From contig NZ_LR216287.1 in the NCBI RefSeq assembly GCF_900696045.1, forward strand, positions 372,001 to 436,000: a stretch of 64,000 bases of DNA, read 5' to 3'. The notes beneath the pieces are model-generated. The model was not told where the DNA came from, ran no database searches, and saw only the letters and a list, made by a program, of their open reading frames with translations. Shown piece by piece: positions 1-8,257 of the stretch (the first letter of the stretch is position 1; each line of letters begins with the position of its first letter). This DNA comes from Candidatus Nitrosocosmicus franklandus (GTDB lineage: Archaea; Thermoproteota; Nitrososphaeria; Nitrososphaerales; Nitrososphaeraceae). The translations under genes were made by a program, and so were the position numbers.

Positions 1-1668
1 ATTCTGCTGCCAACGTATCTATTTGTTTTATGACCGGTAAAATACCAAGCTTGTTTCGCAATTCTCTTACTTGATCTTCACTTAGACTCCAACAGCGACC
101 TATCTGCTTGTCAGAAAAACCTAGCTTTTTTACCTCTTTTAGTAACCCTATATTCAGGTTGGCTTTCTTAAGCTGTTCTTCCTTGTCAACTATATTCTTG
201 ATTTTCATTAAAAACCAAGGATCGATTGACGAAAGATTGCTTATGTGTTCTATACTCATGCCGAATTTAATGGCTCTAACAACGTTGAAAATAATTTCAT
301 CATCAGGATGGATTAGAGAGTACTCAATTTTTTCTATTACAGAAGGATCAATGTGATCAGTTACGTCATCCGACTTTCTTTTCCTTAGATAAAATTCATT
401 TTCATCTTCTAGATTACACACTAATCCATCTTTACCAATCTCACACATTCTTATCGCTTTCTGGATAACTTCTTCAAAGTTCTTTCCAATCGCCATAACC
501 TCACCAACAGATTTCATTGCACTACCGAGCTTCCTTTTCACAAGTTCGAATTTTTTGAAATCCCAACGAGGCATTTTGACCACCATGTAATCTAATGCAG
601 GTTCAAAACAAGCTGAAGTAACTTTGGTTATCTTATTGACCAATTCGGGTAAAGTATAACCAAGGCCTATCTTAGCAGCCATATATGCAAGCGGGTAACC
701 TGTAGCCTTACTAGCCAATGCAGAAGACCTAGATAATCTTGCATTGATTTCTATAGCACAGTATTCTTCGGATTTAGGGTTTAAACCAAACTGGATATTG
801 CACTCACCATTTATCCCGCAATAAGAAGTTGCCCTTAAAGCCGCATCCCTTAACATATGGTATTCATGGTTGTTTAAGGTCTGTGATGGAGCAACTACAA
901 TATTATCTCCCGTATGGACCTTCATGCCTAAAACATTCTCCATATTGCATACAATTACGCTGTTCCCTTGAGAATCTCTCATAACTTCGTATTCTATTTG
1001 TTTCCATTCGCCGACATATTTTTCGATTAGAACTTGATGAACCATGCTAAGGGACAAACCGCGATGCACTATCTCATGCAGATCAAATTCATTATAGGCT
1101 ACTCCGCCTCCTCGACCACCTAATGTGTAAGCAACCCGTATGATTACTGGAAAGCCAATCTGCTTAGATATTTGTAGTGCCTCTTCATATGTATATGCTG
1201 TAGCGCTATCTAGAACTGGAACGTTACTGTTGATCATTGCATCCTTAAATTTTTGCCTATCTTCGGTTATTTTGATTCCGTCGATTGAGGTATTAAGAAC
1301 ATTTACACCATACTTTCTCAATACATCGTTTTCATACAGGTCGACACCGCAGTTTAGCGCGGTTTGACCTCCGTAACTTAACATTATGGAATCAGGACGT
1401 TCATTCTCAATGACCTGTTCAACAAAATTCCTATTAATTGGTAACAAATACACCTTATCTGCAAACTTATTATCAGTTTGGATTGTAGCAATATTAGGAT
1501 TAATCAGGATACTTGTGATTCCTTCTTCCTTTAAGGCTTTGAGGCACTGAGACCCAGAGTAGTCAAAATTGCGGTTAGATAAATATTCTAACTCTCGCCT
1601 GCTTCTCCGATCTTTATAGCACCACTGCCTAACACAAGAACCTTATTTATAGTCCTGTTTCGAGGCAT
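1..1668 (-). CDS. carB: Carbamoyl-phosphate synthase large subunit, N-terminal half (partial, interrupted by a 26-nt putative BHB intron)
   Basis: CarB makes carbamoyl phosphate from ammonia delivered by CarA, bicarbonate and ATP, for pyrimidine and arginine synthesis. The gene starts at ATG 1668 (MPRNRTINKVLVLGSG) and runs off the left edge. The visible part covers the first (carboxyphosphate) ATP-grasp half, ending at ...IKQIDTLAAE, which matches about residue 545 of E. coli CarB. After codon 25 (GEAGE) the frame meets an in-frame TAG at 1590-1588. The conserved continuation FDYSGSQCLKALKEEG resumes at 1567 in another frame and stays open to the edge. Removing 1568-1593 restores GEAGEFDYSGSQ. 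It lies 65 nt downstream of carA on the same strand, so the two are probably one operon. The alternatives are a true frameshift or an assembly error, but the inserted 26 nt fold as a BHB element (see the intron entry). Confidence 0.9.
1568..1593 (-). other. Putative bulge-helix-bulge intron in carB mRNA (26 nt)
   Basis: Read on the minus strand, GTTAGA (1592-1587) pairs perfectly with TCTAAC (1579-1574) across a 7-nt loop. Below it lies a 3-nt bulge AGA (1595-1593), then a central helix GGCG (1599-1596) against CGCA (1573-1570) with three G-C pairs and one G-A, then a 3-nt bulge ATT (1569-1567). Archaeal splicing endonuclease cuts after the second bulge nucleotide, here 1594/1593 and 1568/1567. 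The joined exons read GAG-TTT, which gives the conserved EFDYSG of CarB. The outer helix is weak, so this is a relaxed BHB. The intron contains an in-frame stop, so unspliced RNA would give only a 26-residue peptide. Confidence 0.7.
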
Positions 1669-1733
1669 TAATTGTCACCACAATTACCAATTTAATCAGA
1701 ACTATCTTCTTTAGGAATTAAATTTATACCTTT

Positions 1734-2882
1734 TTATGAAATAACCTTTTCGGTTTTTTTCACTAATTCTTTGAACTTTTCGAAAACATACAAGCAATCA
1801 TCCGGACCAGGTGAGGCCTCGGGATGGAATTGTACCGCAATGATAGGCTTGCTTCTATGTTTTATTCCTTCAACAGTATTGTCATCAATATTCTTAAACC
1901 AGACTTCGAATTCGGTATCCAACAAGCTATTAGATTCCACACCATAGCCATGATTTTGGCTGGTAATAAGGGTAATTTTTGAATCCAAGTCTAAGCAACT
2001 TTTATTCTGTCCTCGGTGTCCAAATTTCAGTTTGTGAGTTTTCGCTCCACCGGCTAATGCAAGAATTTGGTTTCCTAAGCAAATCCCCAACGTAGGAATT
2101 GATTTTTCTATTACCTTGGACGCAGTTGTTATAGTTTCATTGCACAAAATTGGATCCCCTGGCCCATTACTAATTACAACACCAACAGGATCATATGACA
2201 AAATTTCGTTTATAGTAGAGTCCCATGGAAGGCGAACTACATTGAATCCTAATTTGAGCAAATTTCTTATTATACTATATTTTGTTCCAGTGTCTATTAG
2301 CACAATTTTGGAATTATTATCATTTTTGTTACCATAATATCTTGGCTCCGAAATCGATACTTCAGGCATAAAATTGCATGAATCATAATCAAATTTATCC
2401 AGTAATGATGATGAAGACCCATCCATTATCAATTTGCCGCTCATAACCCCATGGGAGCGAATTTTTTTAGTCAATTCTCGTGTATCTATATTCGTAATTC
2501 CAGGAATTCGTTCCTCGTACATCCATTGATCCAAAGTTCTTGTGCAGGTCCAATGGCTTGACACGGTTGACAAATTATTGACAATTATACCGCTAGTCTG
2601 AATCCTGTCGGATTCAAAATACTTTGGTAAACCATATTCGTCCAAATTGTCCATAGATGGGACTCCATAATTACCAATTGAAGGATACGTAAAACAAAGG
2701 ATTTGTCCTTTGTATGAAGGATCTGTCATTGTTTCCGTATAACCTACCATACCAGTGTTAAATACAATTTCTCCAGACACGTTAATCGGATAACCGAACC
2801 CTATCCCCTCAAAAACCGTCCCATCTTGTAGAACTAATTCTGCCTTAGTTTCTATTGGTTTACTAAAGAGTGTTGGAATAAT
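1734..2882 (-). CDS. carA: Carbamoyl-phosphate synthase small (glutaminase) subunit
   Basis: CarA is the class I glutamine amidotransferase subunit that hydrolyses glutamine and passes ammonia to CarB. The N-terminal domain (VFNTGMVGYTETMTDPSY) is followed by the amidotransferase domain, with nucleophile Cys in GICLGNQILA and the His/Glu pair in VQFHPEAS. The first conventional start codon is GTG at 2780 (348 residues). However, the frame upstream clearly encodes the conserved CarA N-terminus (AELVLQDGTVFEG, compare ALLVLEDGTQFHG in E. coli). It stays open only back to a stop at 2885-2883, with no ATG, GTG or TTG. Translation therefore probably starts at ATT 2882 or 2879, or at an internal ATA, giving about 382 residues, the usual family length. 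carB follows downstream. Confidence 0.93.
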   Translation of the reverse strand: MIPTLFSKPIETKAELVLQDGTVFEGIGFGYPINVSGEIVFNTGMVGYTETMTDPSYKGQILCFTYPSIGNYGVPSMDNLDEYGLPKYFESDRIQTSGIIVNNLSTVSSHWTCTRTLDQWMYEERIPGITNIDTRELTKKIRSHGVMSGKLIMDGSSSSLLDKFDYDSCNFMPEVSISEPRYYGNKNDNNSKIVLIDTGTKYSIIRNLLKLGFNVVRLPWDSTINEILSYDPVGVVISNGPGDPILCNETITTASKVIEKSIPTLGICLGNQILALAGGAKTHKLKFGHRGQNKSCLDLDSKITLITSQNHGYGVESNSLLDTEFEVWFKNIDDNTVEGIKHRSKPIIAVQFHPEASPGPDDCLYVFEKFKELVKKTEKVIS

Positions 2883-2884
2883 TT

Positions 2885-2920
2885 ATCCCCTAAAACCCAA
2901 AAAGTCAAATCATTTATAAA
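2885..2920 (-). promoter_or_regulatory. carAB promoter (TATA-like) and Shine-Dalgarno-like site
   Basis: TTTATAAA at 2913-2920 is a good archaeal TATA match. Initiation about 26 nt downstream would start the mRNA near 2890. The element AGGGGAT (2891-2885) matches six of seven bases of AGGTGAT, the complement of the usual archaeal 16S 3' end. It lies 5 nt before ATT at 2879. This spacing supports non-AUG initiation of carA but is inference from sequence only. Confidence 0.4.
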
Positions 2921-2935
2921 TTTTTGTAACCTAGA

Positions 2936-4171
2936 TCAAAGATTGATTTCGTTATAATTATACTCACTATCCCTCCATCTTACTTTTGCATTATTTCGAA
3001 AGGTCAATATCGACCAAATAAAAGAGAAAGAAACTATCATGCATCCTACTGGAGCACCTACAAAATAAAACGTACTATGAGTATTGGCTTTTTTTAGTTG
3101 GTAATAGTTTGTTATAAGGATAATTATCACGCATATTAAAGATAAAATCAATAGACAATATGAGGACCAGTTTGGTTGAGCTGAAAATGCAATAACCAAA
3201 GAGATATAAGAAACTATCACAAATGGAAAACTCATCAAAAGAAAAATCCCAAGCGTCATAACGACAGAATTTCTTCGATCGGTAAAATACAATGGAATAA
3301 TGAGTCTTTTGAGTGAATTCCATAAAGTACCAAAATCACGTGCCCAAAAAGCCTCAAGCAGGTTTTCCCCTCTAAACATTTTCAATCTAAAACCCTCCTC
3401 TTTAAGCTTTTTACCTAACGCACCATCCTCAACTATTTCAGATTTTACGGCCTCATGAGTCCCAACACGCTCGTAGCAGTCACGTGTTATTACAAAAAAA
3501 CTGCCAAATAAATATCCAATTTTGACGTTGGGATCATTTACCCTCATGGGAGAGTACCTGCTAAACATAAATATTGAAAGGACAGGTAATACCAATTTAA
3601 CTATAAGATTCGGATATTTCAATTTAGGTACAGCTGTTAGAACATCCAAGTTTTCCTCTTTAAGCGTCCTAATTGAATCCCTGATACTATTTTTCGAATG
3701 AATGGTGTCCGCATCAGTAAACATAAGATAATTCCCCTTTGCATTGACATAACCAACATAGCATGGCCAATTCTTTCCTATCCAGCCTTTAGGTTTGGGT
3801 CCTGCCTTAAATACTCGAATTTTGTGATTATCCTCTAGCTTCTGCATGAGGGAGAAAGTGGAGTCTGTTGAATTATCATCGATTAACAGGATTTCACAAT
3901 TGTTGGCATTTTGATCCAATAAGCTAGTAACACATTTCAGTATGTATTTTTCTTCATTCCTTGCAGGTATAATAATACTTACGAGTTCATTGTGACAGTA
4001 ATGGCCATTTTTCCTTCGTATAATAGGGGATAAATCAAAAGATCTTTTTAACATAACCAAGAGATAAATCCATATTCCAATAGCTCCTAAAACAATTATA
4101 GAAAATAACAAATTAAGTAACAGTAGGACGTCCAACAAGAATTCAAACCCTCGAGTACCATATAAAGACAC
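2936..4171 (-). CDS. Membrane-bound family 2 glycosyltransferase
   Basis: The 411-residue protein has an N-terminal membrane segment (about 15-40), then a GT-A glycosyltransferase domain. It shows the entry motif SIIIPARNEE, a nucleotide-binding IDDNSTDST, and the metal-binding TDADT typical of GT2 enzymes. GWIGKNWPCYVG is characteristic of the HpnB/CrtQ-like branch that modifies lipids or carotenoids. Several hydrophobic segments follow at the C-terminus (about 300-395), so the catalytic domain probably faces the cytoplasm. The acceptor cannot be told from sequence. The gene is divergent from the secreted repeat protein to its right, which would be compatible with a cell-surface role, but that link is only inference. 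Confidence 0.85.
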   Translation of the reverse strand: MSLYGTRGFEFLLDVLLLLNLLFSIIVLGAIGIWIYLLVMLKRSFDLSPIIRRKNGHYCHNELVSIIIPARNEEKYILKCVTSLLDQNANNCEILLIDDNSTDSTFSLMQKLEDNHKIRVFKAGPKPKGWIGKNWPCYVGYVNAKGNYLMFTDADTIHSKNSIRDSIRTLKEENLDVLTAVPKLKYPNLIVKLVLPVLSIFMFSRYSPMRVNDPNVKIGYLFGSFFVITRDCYERVGTHEAVKSEIVEDGALGKKLKEEGFRLKMFRGENLLEAFWARDFGTLWNSLKRLIIPLYFTDRRNSVVMTLGIFLLMSFPFVIVSYISLVIAFSAQPNWSSYCLLILSLICVIIILITNYYQLKKANTHSTFYFVGAPVGCMIVSFSFIWSILTFRNNAKVRWRDSEYNYNEINL

Positions 4172-4210
4172 TTAAACCTATATATTTACTAAACATTTTT
4201 AAGTAAACCT

Positions 4211-4220
4211 TATTTATAAG
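4211..4220 (+). promoter_or_regulatory. TATA-like promoter of the secreted repeat-protein gene
   Basis: TATTTATAAG lies about 26 nt upstream of the ATG at 4241. This is the distance expected for leaderless initiation at that codon rather than at ATG 4229. Confidence 0.4.
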
Positions 4221-4228
4221 CTTATTTG

Positions 4229-5500
4229 ATGCTAAAACTTATGCGAAATAAACTAATCAAGATTAGTTTGATCTTAATTGTAATAACAACTATCCTGTTT
4301 TCTCAAAATTATATGAGTCAAAATTCCTTTGCACAAACTAATCAGAGTTCAATAGACGGGATTCTTTCTTGTGATTTCGTACAATTTTGTTCAAATCCAG
4401 TTCAAGTAACTAGAAATTCTCTTGAGTCAACTATCGTAACATCACCCACAGAAACCTCAGATTCAACTCAAGCTGTCTCTGAAGATGAGAATCAAGCTGT
4501 ATCTGAGTCACCAGAAGTAATCCCTGACGTAACTTCCAATATTTCGCTAATTATGACTCCCGACTTGCCTAGTAATTTTGCAACAGATAACCTCGGTGAC
4601 TCTGCAGACCCCTCACTACAGAATCCTAATAATACAATAGATGGCATCGTAGATGATGCCAACACAACTAGTTTGAATACAACCACAGATAATACCACAA
4701 TAATTACACCGTCTTCAAGTAACATATCTCAGCAATTAGAGGAAGACATTATAACACTTCAAGATGGTTTAGAAGATAACAATACAGCTGGCTTGAATGG
4801 TAATAGCACTACAACTGATTTGCTTTCTCCTACAAATGTAACGTCCCAAGGTACGATGAATGTCAATTCTGAACTTGGTGTTGCAAACGAGACAATTGAT
4901 ACAACTGCTGCAAACGAGACAATTGATACAACTGCTGCAAACGAGACAATTGATACAACTGCTGCAAACGAGACAATTGATACAACTGCTGCAAACGAGA
5001 CAATTGATACAACTGCTGCAAACGAGACAATTGATACAACTGCTGCAAACGAGACAATTGATACAACTGCTGCAAACGAGACAATTGATACAACTGCTGC
5101 AAACGAGACAATTGATACAACTGCTGCAAACGAGACAATTGATACAACTGCTGCAAACGAGACAATTGATACAACTGCTGCAAACGAGACAATTGATACA
5201 ACTGCTGCAAACGAGACAATTGATACAACTGCTGCAAACGAGACAATTGATACAACTGCTGCAAACGAGACAATTGATACAACTGCTGCAAACGAGACAA
5301 TTGATACAACTGCTGCAAACGAGACAATTGATACAACTGCTGCAAACGAGACAATTGCGGGTCAAACCCAAGGAACAGTTCAACAAGACAACAATATTCC
5401 TACATCTTCTTCAGATACTGAGACCGAAAACCCTCCTTCTCCAACTGCATTTCTAGACCCAATTATCAATCCATTTAAGGAATTCTTTGGAATAAACTAA
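4229..5500 (+). CDS. Secreted Asn/Thr-rich protein with 17 perfect nonapeptide repeats
   Basis: An N-terminal signal peptide (basic MRNKLIK, then a hydrophobic stretch ending near NSFAQ) leads into a Ser/Thr/Asn-rich, acidic region. This is followed by 17 identical copies of ANETIDTTA and a partial eighteenth (ANETI). The C-terminal tail (about 65 residues) ends in PIINPFKEFFGIN. Each repeat contains the N-x-T sequon NET, so the array could carry dense N-glycosylation. There is no enzymatic domain, and I do not recognise a family. ATG 4229 and ATG 4241 are both possible starts; the TATA position favours 4241 and leaderless translation. A TTG at 4226 is less likely. A surface or cell-wall stalk is plausible, but this is inference. 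Confidence 0.8.
   Translation: MLKLMRNKLIKISLILIVITTILFSQNYMSQNSFAQTNQSSIDGILSCDFVQFCSNPVQVTRNSLESTIVTSPTETSDSTQAVSEDENQAVSESPEVIPDVTSNISLIMTPDLPSNFATDNLGDSADPSLQNPNNTIDGIVDDANTTSLNTTTDNTTIITPSSSNISQQLEEDIITLQDGLEDNNTAGLNGNSTTTDLLSPTNVTSQGTMNVNSELGVANETIDTTAANETIDTTAANETIDTTAANETIDTTAANETIDTTAANETIDTTAANETIDTTAANETIDTTAANETIDTTAANETIDTTAANETIDTTAANETIDTTAANETIDTTAANETIDTTAANETIDTTAANETIDTTAANETIDTTAANETIAGQTQGTVQQDNNIPTSSSDTETENPPSPTAFLDPIINPFKEFFGIN
4883..5356 (+). repeat. 27-bp tandem repeat, 17 full copies plus 15 bp
   Basis: The unit begins GCAAACGAGACAATTGATAC and is repeated with no visible substitution from 4883 to 5341, followed by 15 bp of an eighteenth unit. It is in phase with the reading frame (9 codons). 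Identity also at synonymous positions points to recent expansion or ongoing homogenisation by slippage or unequal recombination. The repeat lacks stops in several frames on both strands, which creates long spurious ORFs. Confidence 0.97.
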
Positions 5501-5534
5501 TACGAGATCATCTTTTATTTTTGATTGGCGAAAC

Positions 5535-5876
5535 ATGAATACTAATAACAAAGAGATCACTTTGGAGGAATTTAGTAAAGTCGATCTCAAAGTCGGAAAG
5601 GTATTAAATGCTGAGAACTTAAAAGGCTACAAGAAAATTCTGAAAATCACTGTTGATCTTGGAGAAGAGGTACGAGAAATAATGTCGGGGATAGCCAAAT
5701 ATTACACTCCGGAAGAAATAGTCAACAAGAACGTAATTGTATGTACAAACCTTGCACCCAGAAAATTTGGTGAACAGGTTTCGCATGGGATGCTATTGGC
5801 AGCTAGTAATGAGAACGGTCGACCTGTTTTACTAACAGTTCTAGAAGATATCAAACCAGGTTCAAAAGTTTCCTAA
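5535..5876 (+). CDS. tRNA-binding domain protein (MetRS C-terminal/EMAP-II/CsaA-like)
   Basis: A 113-residue protein that is essentially a single OB-fold tRNA-binding domain. It begins with EFSKVDLKVGKVL and ends with ISHGML-type residues (VSHGMLLAAS), the pattern seen in the C-terminal domain of methionyl-tRNA synthetase, Arc1p and CsaA. In archaea it is often encoded separately and dimerises to help MetRS bind tRNA. No metG lies nearby in the window, so the partner is inference. It follows the secreted repeat protein by 34 nt on the same strand but is functionally unrelated. Confidence 0.85.
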   Translation: MNTNNKEITLEEFSKVDLKVGKVLNAENLKGYKKILKITVDLGEEVREIMSGIAKYYTPEEIVNKNVIVCTNLAPRKFGEQVSHGMLLAASNENGRPVLLTVLEDIKPGSKVS

Positions 5877-6015
5877 AACTTGTTGACAAAATCAGATATA
5901 GATTCATTAATTATCGATCGATACTCCTACAAGTTATTCCATACCGTAATGCTAATTAGTTTAGAAGAATGATATTTGTAATAAACATCTCTAATTTCCA
6001 AGATCTCGATATAAA

Positions 6016-6342
6016 TTGAATAGAAAGAATGTTTTGCATGGTGATGGAAATTCATATATCAGTGATGTTCCCATAAAAAAACATTTGTTCCTACCGTCTG
6101 GTAATTTCATATGGGAAATAAGAAGCAAAAAGGATGATTACTCCTATTTCATTGACTCAAGAAAAGAATCTTGTACTTGTAAGGGATATTACTACCACCA
6201 TAGTGAAAAGAATAGGTGTTATCACTTCGACAAAGTAACCGAGTGCGAATCAAAACCAAGTTACAAGATAGATATACATCATGATACATATTACAATGAA
6301 TTTTTAAAAAAAATGGTACTTGAAATAGTTTTTAGGGCTTAG
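6016..6342 (+). CDS. Small SWIM-type zinc-finger-like protein
   Basis: The 108-residue ORF starts with TTG at 6016. Residues 50-75 read SRKESCTCKGYYYHHSEKNRCYHF, which fits the SWIM zinc-finger pattern CxC...CxH. SWIM domains mediate DNA or protein interactions in Swi2/Snf2 ATPases, MuDR transposases and Sws1-type recombination factors. Here the domain stands almost alone, flanked by a basic N-terminus and a C-terminal helix. The gene is 39 nt upstream of purD on the same strand. The partner and target are unknown. Confidence 0.6.
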   Translation: MNRKNVLHGDGNSYISDVPIKKHLFLPSGNFIWEIRSKKDDYSYFIDSRKESCTCKGYYYHHSEKNRCYHFDKVTECESKPSYKIDIHHDTYYNEFLKKMVLEIVFRA

Positions 6343-6381
6343 TTGATTTCAAATATATAATAGATAACAAATCTAACGAAT

Positions 6382-7674
6382 ATGCATGGGTATGAGAATG
6401 TACTGATTGTTGGTTCAGGAGGACGTGAACACGCATTAGGTTGGAAGGTCTCACAAAATGAGCATATTCACAAAGTAATATATGCAAATGGAAATGGCGG
6501 TACTGCCGAGAATATTCCGATACTTCCAACCAAAATAAATGAGTTAGCGGATTATGCCAGAAAAAACAAGTGTTTCACCATAGTTGGTCCAGAAATACCA
6601 CTATCAATGGGAATAGTAGACGGCTTTCAGGCGTTTGATCTTCCAATCTTTGGTCCAACCAAGAGTGCTACCAAAATAGAATCAAGTAAAGAATTTTCCA
6701 AGAATTTCATGAAAAAGTATGGTATTCCGACTAGTGATTATCGTGTGTTTACTGACTACGGTAAGGCTGTTGATTTTGTAAATAGAATAGACTATCAGGC
6801 AGTCATCAAAGCTGATGGGCTAGCGGCAGGAAAAGGGGTTTTTGTAAGCAATAGCAAGTCAGAAGCAATAGATGCAATTGATTTATTATTGAACAAAAAA
6901 GTGTTTGGAGATTCCTCAAACAAAATTATTGTAGAAAAAAAAATAGTTGGTGATGAATTGTCCATGATAGCTATTTGTGATGGCAAAAATTTCGTAATTT
7001 TGGATTCCTGTAGAGATTATAAAAGAGCTTTTGATAACGATATGGGCCCTAATACAGGAGGTATGGGCAGTTATTCGCCTATTCCAGAAATTACAGAAAT
7101 CGAAAAAGAATACATCGCAGAAAAGATATTCCAACCTGCGATTAAAGGCATGAACACAGAAGGCAGTCCATTCAAAGGGTTCCTCTATGCAGGATTGATC
7201 ATAGAAAAGCATACAGGGAAACCTCATGTGTTAGAGTTTAACGCAAGAATGGGTGATCCAGAATGTCAACCGCTTATGATGAGGATGCAATCGGATTTAT
7301 TCCAATATATAGAAGCAGCAGAGCACCAAGCCTTAGATACAATGGATCCTGTCGAATGGAAAAAGAAATATTCAGTCTGTGTAGTAATGACATCTAAAGG
7401 ATACCCCGATAAATATGAAACAGGCTATAATATTAAAGGGATAAGTAACAACTATGATCCAGATTTAATGTTGTTTCACTCTGGAACGAAACTGAATCAA
7501 GATAAAGAACTTGTTACAGCAGGCGGTCGTGTTCTAAGTATAACTTCTATTGGAAATACACTAAATGAAGCTATCGAGAGAGCATATAAGGAGGTTTATA
7601 AAATAAGCTGGGGCAACGATCAACAACAATTTAGAAAAGATATAGGATTCAAGTCTCTTCAAGGCCAGGTCTGA
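6382..7674 (+). CDS. purD: Phosphoribosylamine-glycine ligase (GAR synthetase)
   Basis: PurD joins glycine to 5-phosphoribosylamine with ATP in the second step of purine synthesis. The protein has 430 residues, the normal length. The N-terminal domain starts VLIVGSGGREHALGW. The ATP-grasp domain shows KADGLAAGKGV and the characteristic MGPNTGGMGSYSP, then the metal-binding EFNARMGDPECQ. The C-terminal domain includes GRVLSIT. The 3' end overlaps the convergent 5-formyl-THF cyclo-ligase gene by 26 nt, so the last codons of both genes share DNA. Confidence 0.97.
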   Translation: MHGYENVLIVGSGGREHALGWKVSQNEHIHKVIYANGNGGTAENIPILPTKINELADYARKNKCFTIVGPEIPLSMGIVDGFQAFDLPIFGPTKSATKIESSKEFSKNFMKKYGIPTSDYRVFTDYGKAVDFVNRIDYQAVIKADGLAAGKGVFVSNSKSEAIDAIDLLLNKKVFGDSSNKIIVEKKIVGDELSMIAICDGKNFVILDSCRDYKRAFDNDMGPNTGGMGSYSPIPEITEIEKEYIAEKIFQPAIKGMNTEGSPFKGFLYAGLIIEKHTGKPHVLEFNARMGDPECQPLMMRMQSDLFQYIEAAEHQALDTMDPVEWKKKYSVCVVMTSKGYPDKYETGYNIKGISNNYDPDLMLFHSGTKLNQDKELVTAGGRVLSITSIGNTLNEAIERAYKEVYKISWGNDQQQFRKDIGFKSLQGQV

Positions 7675-8257
7675 AAAATCTGGTTTCGGCTTCTGTAAAT
7701 AGAGCATCTAGTTTCGCATCATGATCAAAATACTCTATTTCCTGAGGATGGACTTGAAAATTGTAACCCAATCCTGCAATAGTACACTTTTTTCTATCTA
7801 AGGAACTGATTAGTTTGTCATAATAACCTTTACCATAACCGATCCGGTTTCCGAAAAAGTCAAACACTATTCCCGGGATTATTAACAAATCTAACTCATG
7901 ATTCATATATATGTTATCATATATTGGTTCCATAATATTGTATTTTCCCTTCTGCAACCCCATTATTGATTCATACTTGTAAAAAAGTAACCTTCCATCA
8001 ACAACAGCAGGTAGGCAAATTGTTTTAAAGTGTGATAGAGAATAAGTGATTATCCTAAATGTTTGTACTTCATTTAATATCGGGTAATACAAACCTATTA
8101 CCTTTGCTTTGCAAAAAAGGTTTGAGGTAATAAGCCTGGCTTGAATTGCCCAACTCCTAATAAAGGAATCAAAAGATGACAAGGCTTTCCTGACCTCAAG
8201 GTACTTTAACCTTAGTCTTGTCCTATCTGTAACCATAATATCTCGATCATCAATCAT
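7649..8257 (-). CDS. 5-formyltetrahydrofolate cyclo-ligase family protein
   Basis: This family converts 5-formyl-THF to 5,10-methenyl-THF with ATP. The 202-residue protein has the early basic region KYLEVRKALSS and the C-terminal signature FDFFGNRIGYGKGYYDK, the nucleotide/folate-binding loop of the family. Its start overlaps the 3' end of folD by 8 nt, so the two are probably cotranscribed and act on adjacent folate intermediates. Its 3' end runs 26 nt into purD on the other strand. Confidence 0.88.
   Translation of the reverse strand: MIDDRDIMVTDRTRLRLKYLEVRKALSSFDSFIRSWAIQARLITSNLFCKAKVIGLYYPILNEVQTFRIITYSLSHFKTICLPAVVDGRLLFYKYESIMGLQKGKYNIMEPIYDNIYMNHELDLLIIPGIVFDFFGNRIGYGKGYYDKLISSLDRKKCTIAGLGYNFQVHPQEIEYFDHDAKLDALFTEAETRFFRPGLEET

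Noticed and set aside
1568-1593. Simple frameshift or sequencing indel in carB
   Set aside because: A single-base error would leave about nine extra residues inside a highly conserved motif. The 26-nt removal at BHB cut sites restores the motif exactly. It is kept as the main alternative, not excluded.
2880-2935. A second BHB intron joining the ATG near 2909 to carA
   Set aside because: I tried the TTGG/CCAA and GGGGATAA/TTATTCC pairings. No arrangement gave two 3-nt bulges with an open joined frame.
4883-5356. CRISPR array
   Set aside because: The repeats are directly contiguous with no unique spacers and are in frame with a secreted protein.
4769-5456. Long alternative ORFs over the repeat (minus-strand Cys-rich and Leu/Gln-rich frames, plus-strand LQTRQLIQL frame)
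   Set aside because: They arise only because the 27-bp unit lacks stops in those frames. The frame with a signal peptide and coding flanks is the real one.
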